DNA of 64,000 nucleotides, taken from NCBI GenBank assembly GCA_947652115.1, contig OX393564.1:9194412-9258411 (forward strand), given 5' to 3'. This DNA comes from Blastomussa wellsi (taxonomy: Eukaryota > Cnidaria > Anthozoa > Scleractinia > Plerogyridae). The first letter of the stretch is position 1. Each line of letters starts with the position of its first letter. The position numbers were made by a program, and so were the translations under genes. The notes under the pieces were generated by a model. That model searched no databases. It worked only from the letters and a program-made list of their open reading frames with translations, and was not told where the DNA came from. This document shows positions 12,401-21,400 of the stretch, one piece after another.

Positions 12401-15400
12401 CAATCAGAATCAAGAAAGTGAAGATGCCAGCCAATCAGAATTGAAAACCAGTCAACTGTTCGCGCCATTTTCTTGCTCGCTAACGACTCTTCAAGCTCCG
12501 TTGGACTCAGTTGAGTCTGTGGACTCAGTTGAGCTCTATACTCTATAAGGACAAAACGGCTTAAATGCCTAACAATGAAGCAAATTCTCACTCAGCTAGA
12601 GGAAGAGGAATTTATTTCCGGAAACTCGAAGAAGAATCCATGCATCCGAACTGAAGTGAACTGAAGTTTGTTTTCATCGAGCGAGACTCATTCAATGCCA
12701 AACTGCCAGTTCGGTCTCTGGCTTCACAATGAATTTTAACAACGCTAAATAGCCATTTCTTTGCTGTATATAGAATTCTGTATGTTTCATTTCAAGGAAG
12801 CGTAGAGCAGATTTTGTTCTAAGCGTTAATGATTGAATTTTCAGGTTTTCTGGCAAGGTTTTTTGTTCTCTGAAATTATTATAATAGTAATAGTATGGCT
12901 CGGGCTAAAATGAGCCTGAATCGGGCCAAAAACATATTTACGCCCAAGGACATCAACGCTATTTTTATATTAGATGTAGAGTGAAAAGCAAAAGCAAAAT
13001 GCTTCAAAATCGCTCAAATTCGCCAATTTGAGTCAAAGGAACGACAGAAGACAACAGGTAATACACATTTACGTTATCCAACAAGTGCATGTTTGTTCAT
13101 ATTTTTGTAATTTTATGAATTCTGCGAAGCATTCTGTAAATCCCATAGATTCGTTATAAAAATGTATATGTGCGCACACAAACAGTTTGTCTGGTCACCC
13201 TGTGGGTAAACCATCTTATCCGAATCTCGGAGGTCACGGGTTTGAATCCCGTTGAAGGACTGGAATTTTTTCACGCTTTTTTGTTCCAGTTGCTGAAATT
13301 AGAAATTAACTGCGGCAGTTAATATAATATGAATTATTTCATATACTTTACGATAGATCGTTAGATAAATAAATAACAATTGTTTTGTCGCAAATTTGAC
13401 ATTCTACAATAAATTTAAGATATCTAAAACACCTGAATGTCGGAAGGAAAAACGGACGCAGATATCGAGGATGGTGATAAAAAGACCAGCAGTTCTGAAT
13501 TGCAAAACGCATGTGACAGGGGATGGAATTGAAATAGTTCTGCAATGTTTCATCATAGGGAAGACAAAGTCTGCGTTCGCACGAGTCCAATCAGCATTCA
13601 GCGAATTTGAATATTTTTTTTTTGCTTACTGAAATCACCAACACCCACCTTTGTTATGTGATGCTTGGTTTTGACTTCAGGAGCCTTTACCAGAGAACAC
13701 CAGTATGTTGTATGCTTCTTGGGAATTGTCACCTGAAAATGTGCAAATAATAGTGCATATTTTGATGGTTTTGATTTTACCAAAGTATTACAAAAATGAA
13801 TAAATATCGCAAACATTGTCGCTGTCGTAATCGTTATCCCGTGGCCATACCGTCATTGTCATTATGAAATAATTCCCTGCATGTACTTTTACTTATTGAA
13901 AGCAATCTCACATTTTTATTGCGAACGACAAAATCTTTCCACCCTATCTCGTTTATCTGCTTCTTGTCCAAGTTGTTGAGAAGCAGAATGCTCCTTGATC
14001 CTCTAAACGTGTGATACTTGATATCGTCATCAGACTTTGGGTCCTCTGTATGATAGGCAAACACCACCTTTGTAGTACCTTGCTGAAAGATAAAAGTGCT
14101 CTTCGATCAGTCTGTATTGATAGCTTTAACACTCCGCAGAACAAGAAACCGTTAACCAACTGATGTTTCAAAGCGATAGATGATCATCGCAGCGAATTTC
14201 CTATTTAAGCAGGCCTCGCTCCCGATGTGTGACCTCCCTCCCAATTTGTGGCTTTAGAGCATCGCACCGGTATTCGCGGATGTCACGGTATCGAGTCCCG
14301 TTGAAGCCCTAATTTTGTTAGCATTCTTTATTCCAATTGCTTAAATTAGAAATTCACTGCGATGATCATCTCTGACTTTCATCTACATCCGCAGTTATTT
14401 ACTTTACGTCAAACTGGTGTTTAATAGCAAGCAAATTCATCGCCGAATATTGTTTTAATCAGGGTAACAAACTACCGAACAAAAAACTTGCATACCTCTA
14501 TCTTCCTGTCCCTGGGATCACAGGTGTCAAATTTTCTGTTAAACCTCAACACAGTTTTCTTGTCACTTTCCTCGAAGCCAGTAAGGACGTAGTTGTTTTC
14601 CCCGTCCAATGGCGGCAAAGCCTTCGCATCAGCAAAACGATCCTAACCAAAACAATAAGTACGATGCTTCGTTAATTATTAAACGTCTCCAATTAATTAG
14701 CAACGCTGAGGTTGTGTATCTGCAGTTCTCATATACTACAGCATTACAAGGTAGTATTTGCCATCCCTTTAATTCTTATTTTAATGAGGATTTGTATTTC
14801 CCCTTATACTATTAGCGAAACACACATCCCTTTTCCTTTTTTCCATCGAAAACGACAACAACAAGAAACAGCAGCAACAACAACAACAATGGTAATAAAA
14901 TTGGCCACTGAAAAACAACTGGGTGGGGACTGAGATTGTCGACGCTCATGAGGACAAAATTTCATCTTTAGTAAATACTGAAGTATGTAAGGCTGCAAAA
15001 GTACAAAGAAGGTACAGTGTACATGTACATGAATCAAAGTAATGATTTACAATCAAGACTTCGAAATTCGATCGACTGATTAAATTCGATTTACAATTTT
15101 ATTTTTCTTTGTCTGCATCCAGAACTTTTACAAACGATACGCAATAATCCTACACAATAAGCGAGAATTCGCTACAAATTCTGCAATATGAAGCGTTTTC
15201 ATGCTAGACAATATTGTATCAAAGGCTTGTAGAGCCACCTCGTGGTATGGTAGAATGCAGAGATGAACTGGTTTAAAAAAAGGTCTTCAAGGGAAGACAT
15301 GCATCATTTGGTTTTTTTGTAAAACGAGACGCAACCCCCACTTCCGTCTGCGAGAAGTAACGCTTTGTTCTACATGTTATGAAAAAGGTTTCCCAGCGTT

Positions 15401-18400
15401 GTGTAATCGATAGTGCAAATAGCTTTATAGAAGAACAGAAAAAAATTCGAACTCAAGTCATTTCACGAATAGCTCCATGTTCATTTTGTTGAAACATGGT
15501 AAGAAAATCGGTCTTAAATCGAACGAAACAAACTACACGTTATTGGGCAAAAAATCCAAAATGTTTTCGGATGTAAGACTCGAAGCCTGCGCAGTAGACT
15601 AATATCCGGGACAATTGAAACGACAATCATGCGCACATCACATGGCTGTCATATCATCCGGGATCCACGCCTGAGAGCACTTTGCACGTGAGAATTTTTC
15701 GCACGCTGTCAGACACTTCCGAGATGCCGCTGACGTTGCCAATTTTTGCCATAAAACAAGTAGATGAGCATTTTCTAAATGTCTTCATTTGCTAGTGAAT
15801 AATTCATCAACGTCATGAACGGTTAATGATGAATCTCGAGCAGGAAAATATATCAATTTGCGTTTGGCTGCTTTCCTGTATGATCATTTTTGGCCTATTA
15901 GAAATATGCAAATATCAAGCGTTTTTATCTCCAGCGGGAATACACTGTCTGCTTGCTCCCAGTCTATAGCAAGAAAGCTTTCTGGATGAAAAAAAAAAAA
16001 CGGTAAAGTTATTGCTCTTTCACTGCCATCATCTTCAGTTAACATTTCCTTTTTCAGGAAAACGTCTTTAAATTCAATTCTCAGGCTTCAAACTGAAAGC
16101 TTCTTGTGTCTTCGTGGCACGTGATGAATTTATTTGTCGGCGAAATGATAACGCACACATTAGCAAAATTTTGACCAGTTGTTGACACTCAATACGTGTA
16201 GCGGTTGAGAGATTCGAGTCAATGCAAAAGAACTTTTTCGCAAATTCTGTCTTGCAAAGGCAGACTATTTTCTGTCCCAATTAACTTTAGACGCGTCACT
16301 TGTCTTACTTAGTAAAATCGCGCTGGGATGCTAATCGATGCCCGGCCGACGACATGAAAATATGTTCGCACTAAAATAGAAGACAAATACTCAGCACATA
16401 GAAATGTTCATTTCCATAAATTGTGTATTTCAATTACGAAGATACATGTAGCGGGAAAAGCGGCACCAACTCTAAACTGCAGTGTTCTGGCCAGCGAGAT
16501 GTTTTTTAAAGTCATGGCGTTATGCATTCATGAAATGATTACCCTCGAAATGCGGGTCGAAGTTTTCACAGCTAGCCGTTTAAAAATTTTCCTTCGCCGT
16601 TCCCTCTTTTTCCTCCAGCTCTAACGCCAGCACTTACTTTCATATTGAAACCCCTGGTAATTGTGTGTATAAATGTAAATCGACACTTCTCCCTAATAAT
16701 AATCCCCCACATGATCCACAATTCCTCGATTCCCTCTGACGAAGGGCTAACGCTCGAAACGCCAGCTCTCGAAATCTGTTTACGGTGGCCAATTCACATT
16801 ATCAACCCAGTTGATAAAACCAAATTATCCTATTTACGGTTAGCTCTCAAGAATGGTGGTCTAGTGATAATGTGGATCGCTCGTGATCTGAGTGACCCGG
16901 GATTTATTCCATTCGGTGCTCTTGTCTTCTTCTCTTTATTAGGCAAAAAAGTCAAAGTCGGAACGAGACGTACCCAAGATTCGTTCCGCCATATTGGTCT
17001 TGTGCAATGTTCACACTTGGAATACTTCTCATTCTGAACAAGAAATTCGGCCACAAATCGTGAAAAATACGTAAACAATCGACGACAAAAGGCCTCTGTT
17101 GTGCGTAGAAGTCCATATCAGTCGACGCATGCGCACGCAAAATACCCTCCTGCTCTTAGCCCCTGTAGAGTATTTTCACTCACATGACAATTAAGGAGGC
17201 TCCCAAGAGTTTAAGACCGCGCGCAGGCTGGGCACTAGTATGGCGCGAGTTTTTAAATCCTCGCGAAGTCCGCGCAAAAAAATATAAACAAACATGGCTT
17301 CCCTGTTTCGTGATATCGTCTGGATAAAGCCCACAAAATTGCTGGAAGCTGGAAATGCAAGTTTTTTCGTTTGCATGGGGCGCTGTTTTGGTAAAAGAAG
17401 AAATGTTACAGGAGTAGCTAGTGTGTTTTCGACAGAAAGTGTCGATTTTCGAAAACGTGAATCTAAATATCGTAAACATCACATAAAGTTTTCGTACGGG
17501 TACTCAGTGTTTGGAGCAGTAAGTTTGGCTGCAGCTAACTCAAACGATAAAGAAGGGCGTACTACACCGTCATCATCAGTTACCAGTCAGAGTCTTACTC
17601 CCTCTCCCTCTCACCACGAAAAGCGAGGTGCAAATGGGCGCTTCACGAAACCACGAGTAAAAGGAACTTCAAAAAATCTGGAGCACATGAGACGTGGATA
17701 TAAAAACTACACCGTGAAAAGGAAACTGGAGTTTGGAAATTCTATTGACGAAAACGCACCACCCTCTAAACGAGAAACTAGGAGTACTCAGGTATGGGCA
17801 CTTTAGAACTTCATATCACTACCCAGAAGTGCAATTACCGGAGCTATCCATTTTTTGTGCTATATAACAGGCTGCAACCGAAAGAGAAGCCATTCCGAGT
17901 GGAACTCGATTCATTGACCTCGATGTGTTCCGGGAAAGGCTCCAAAGCTGCATTCACTGCCAATCAGGTAAATGTAATCCACCAATTCTTCTCTGAACTA
18001 TTAGGAATGGACTGAGCTGGAATGGACTTTCCTATGTGCTCCATAGAATGTATACCTACTTTATTGTGTGCCGTTTTGAATGGACACAATGTAAATGCAA
18101 AAATTGTTTACAGCCAACTTTTGCTCATTTTTGCTAGACTGCTTACTAGTGAAAAAAAAGTTGATAGTAAGAAAGTACTACATGCATTAAGACATGTTGC
18201 TGTGCAAAAAATTGATATATTTTATCCTGTACAAAAAAAATAGTGGTCCCCTTGTTTTTCCTAGTTTTGTTGGAAAACCCCCTAGAAGTATGTTTTTAGA
18301 TACCCTGCATGAGCAAACTACAACATCAGTTTTCGTGACATTAAGTCATTTAAAAAACATATACTTTTTCCTGCCACAATAATCAAATATCCTTAGTATG

Positions 18401-21400
18401 CTATTCACATGTAAAGCTCTTTTCACTTCACTTGTATCATTTTAGGACCACTTTCCTTTTACAATGTCACTGATGAGGTACGGCATGGTCTAGCTAGCAC
18501 ATTTGTGATAAAATGTCCAGTCTGTGGTAAAAACAACAAAGTCAAAACTTCTGGACAACACCGAAGTGGAAAGTGTGGTCCGCCTGCTTTTGACATAAAC
18601 ACACGAGTGGTACTTGGCTGCCTTCATGCTGGCATTGGCCAAACCCATATAAACAATGTGCTGTCCACTTTAAATGCGCGAACTTTAAATTCTGTCACTT
18701 TTAAACTGAGGGAAAGAGAGGTGGGGAAAGCTGTGGAAGGTATTGCAAAAAGTAGCTGTCAAAACTGTTTAAAGTAGGGCTACGGTTGATGAGGGTAATC
18801 TCGTTCCAGTAGCCTGTTCCTTTGACATGGGATGGCAGAGACGTGGAAAGGGACACAATTCGCGCACTGGACAAGCAGCTGTTATGAGCTTATCCTCTGG
18901 CAAAGTGTTGGACTATACAACAAGGACAAAAAGTTGCAGATTTTGTGATTGGGCAAAATCCACAGGAAAGCAACCTCAGGCCCATGACTGCCGAAAAAAT
19001 CACATAGCCTCATCAAAAGCAATGGAGCCTGATGCAGCAGTTGAATTGTTCAATAGAGCTCCTACCCAAGGTGTAAAGTTTTCAATTTACACTGGTGATA
19101 ATGACTCTACAACAGAGGCACACATACGTCAAAAAGTTGCTTATGGGGTTGAAAAATTCAGTGACATAATACACATGAAAAGATCTCTTACTACACGTTT
19201 ATACAACCTCAGTCAAAATGCAAAATTTGACAGTTGTTCCCCTCTATCTCAAAAAGTGATCAATCATTTAGTGAAATGCTTTTCATATGCTATTGCCCAA
19301 AATAAGGGTGATTCAAAAGGAATTCAGGTGACACTTGGGTGTATCGTTCCACATGCATTTGGAGACCATTCTAACTGTGCGGCTACTTGGTGTGGGTTCA
19401 AAACTGACCCAGCGTCCTACAAGCATAAAGACCTGCCCTATGGAAAAGATCTTCATGGGGAAAAGTTACAGTCAGCTTTGAATAACATCTTCAAAGATTA
19501 CTGCACTGATGCTGTAGCAGATAAGCTTGCACCCATGACAAACTCTCAAAGGAATGAGACTCTGAACAGTGTTGTAGGATCCAAAAATCCAAAAATAAGA
19601 TTCTATGGTGGCAGCGATAGTAACGATTTCCGTATAGCCTGTGGGGTTGCTCAGACAAATTTACGATACAGTTATATAAACAGAACCCTTGAAGCACTCA
19701 ACATTGAGCCTGGCAATTTTTGCTTGAAATATGGGCAAAAAATGACTGATCAAGTTAAAATCTGAAAATCGTCTTTAGATTTCAAACGGGCAAGAGCTAA
19801 TAGCCATAGGCAAAACTGCTCCCAAACAGCACGAAAAGAATCAAGAGAAGCGAAAACTTACGAAACAGGAATTGGACTGAACCTTGACCTAAACCGCATC
19901 TCAACTGTCACTTCAAGTACACTGAAAGAAATCGAAAGCATCGTTCCTGAATATGCTACCAGACCACCGGCAAAGCAATTCAAATATGAAGAAAGCAAAG
20001 TTTACAATATCCTAGTTTTTGACACTGAAACAACTACCACTGGAAAATCTGCTGAGCTCTGTCAACTTTCTGTTACAGATCAATCTGGCATGCATCAATT
20101 CTCAACTTATGTCTTGCCCGAGCAAGACATCGATTACTTCGCTTCTAAAGTAAATAAACTTAAAATATTCAACATAAATGGCGAACGAAGACTTTTCAAA
20201 GATAACAAGGAAGTGTCTACTGTACCTTTGAAAGAAGCTGTGTCGAACTTTTTATCCTTTATTTCACAGTCTGTGGACAGAGCCAAGTCCCAAACTAACA
20301 AAAGCATCGACACGCTCTTGCTTGGACACAACTCATCAAACTTGGACACTCCTGTACTTTTAAGAAATTCTGGCACTGATTTCACTGAAAGATTACAGAA
20401 GATGGACATTTGTTTTGCTGATTCTCTTACGTTGTTCAAAACACTCATCAGAAAAAAACTGCCATGTTTGCAAAATTCCGATGGCACGTTTCCGAAACCC
20501 AACCAATCCTCGCTGTACAACTTCTTGTTTGCAAAATCCTTCGAAGCACCTGATTCACTAGAAGATGCTCTTGCGCTGCGGAAGATAATATTTGAATCAC
20601 GGCTTGAACTTTCTCTGAAAACAATAAACGAAAATTCTGGTGTTGTAAGTGCAGCCCACGCTGCTAAGGACGTGAAGTATCTTGATCATCGCCATCTTTT
20701 GATGCAGTCGTTTAAAGACAATCTCCATCATCCACAATATCTCAAGAAAAACATGGTTGAAAAAATATCCGGTAGTGGGCTGTCATTTGACGATCTGAAA
20801 ATGGTGTACAGCAAGTACGGAAAAGAAGGGCTGATTGCGATCCTGTCCAAACCGCCGACCACATCTTCATCGACATCGCCACGAGTCACCAACACGCCAC
20901 GAATTTTGGCTACAATCGTTAAGTACTTCGAAGAAAAGATCCAGCAATAGGTAGGAAACGCAATCTTTTAATATTTTCTTTCTATTAATGTTGAGATATT
21001 ACGTAAATAACGGTAAAAACGGCGGTGATGATTCCACATGTACTTTGAAAGATACACACGTTTACAGCTGCCGTACGCATGCGCACGTGACGGCTCGCGC
21101 GTAAGGCCTGAACCACGCGTGTTTTTATGATTTTTGTGACGTCAGCGCAAATAAATAAATGCTGATTTTCTCGCGTTCCCTTCCGTGAATTTTTTTCAAA
21201 TTTGGCTCAGTTGTAACCACATACAATTCCTATCAAATGGCTAATTTTTGTTAAAATCTGTCAGAGCTAATCTAATATATTTAGAATAATGACAAATTAC
21301 GGAATATTGGAAAAACCGTCTGAAGAACGCTGACTTTTTAACACTTCAAAATGTCAGGCAATATCATTTTCATAATGTGGCAAAATATGAAAAAATTTCA

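Noticed and set aside
20134..20520. 128-codon minus-strand ORF at 20134-20520
   Set aside because: It is the antisense shadow of the exonuclease domain coding sequence on plus.
17110..21100. Terminal inverted repeats of the Mutator element at the two 'cgcatgcgcacg' words (17125, 21075)
   Set aside because: The words are themselves nearly palindromic and the similarity does not extend beyond about 12 bases.
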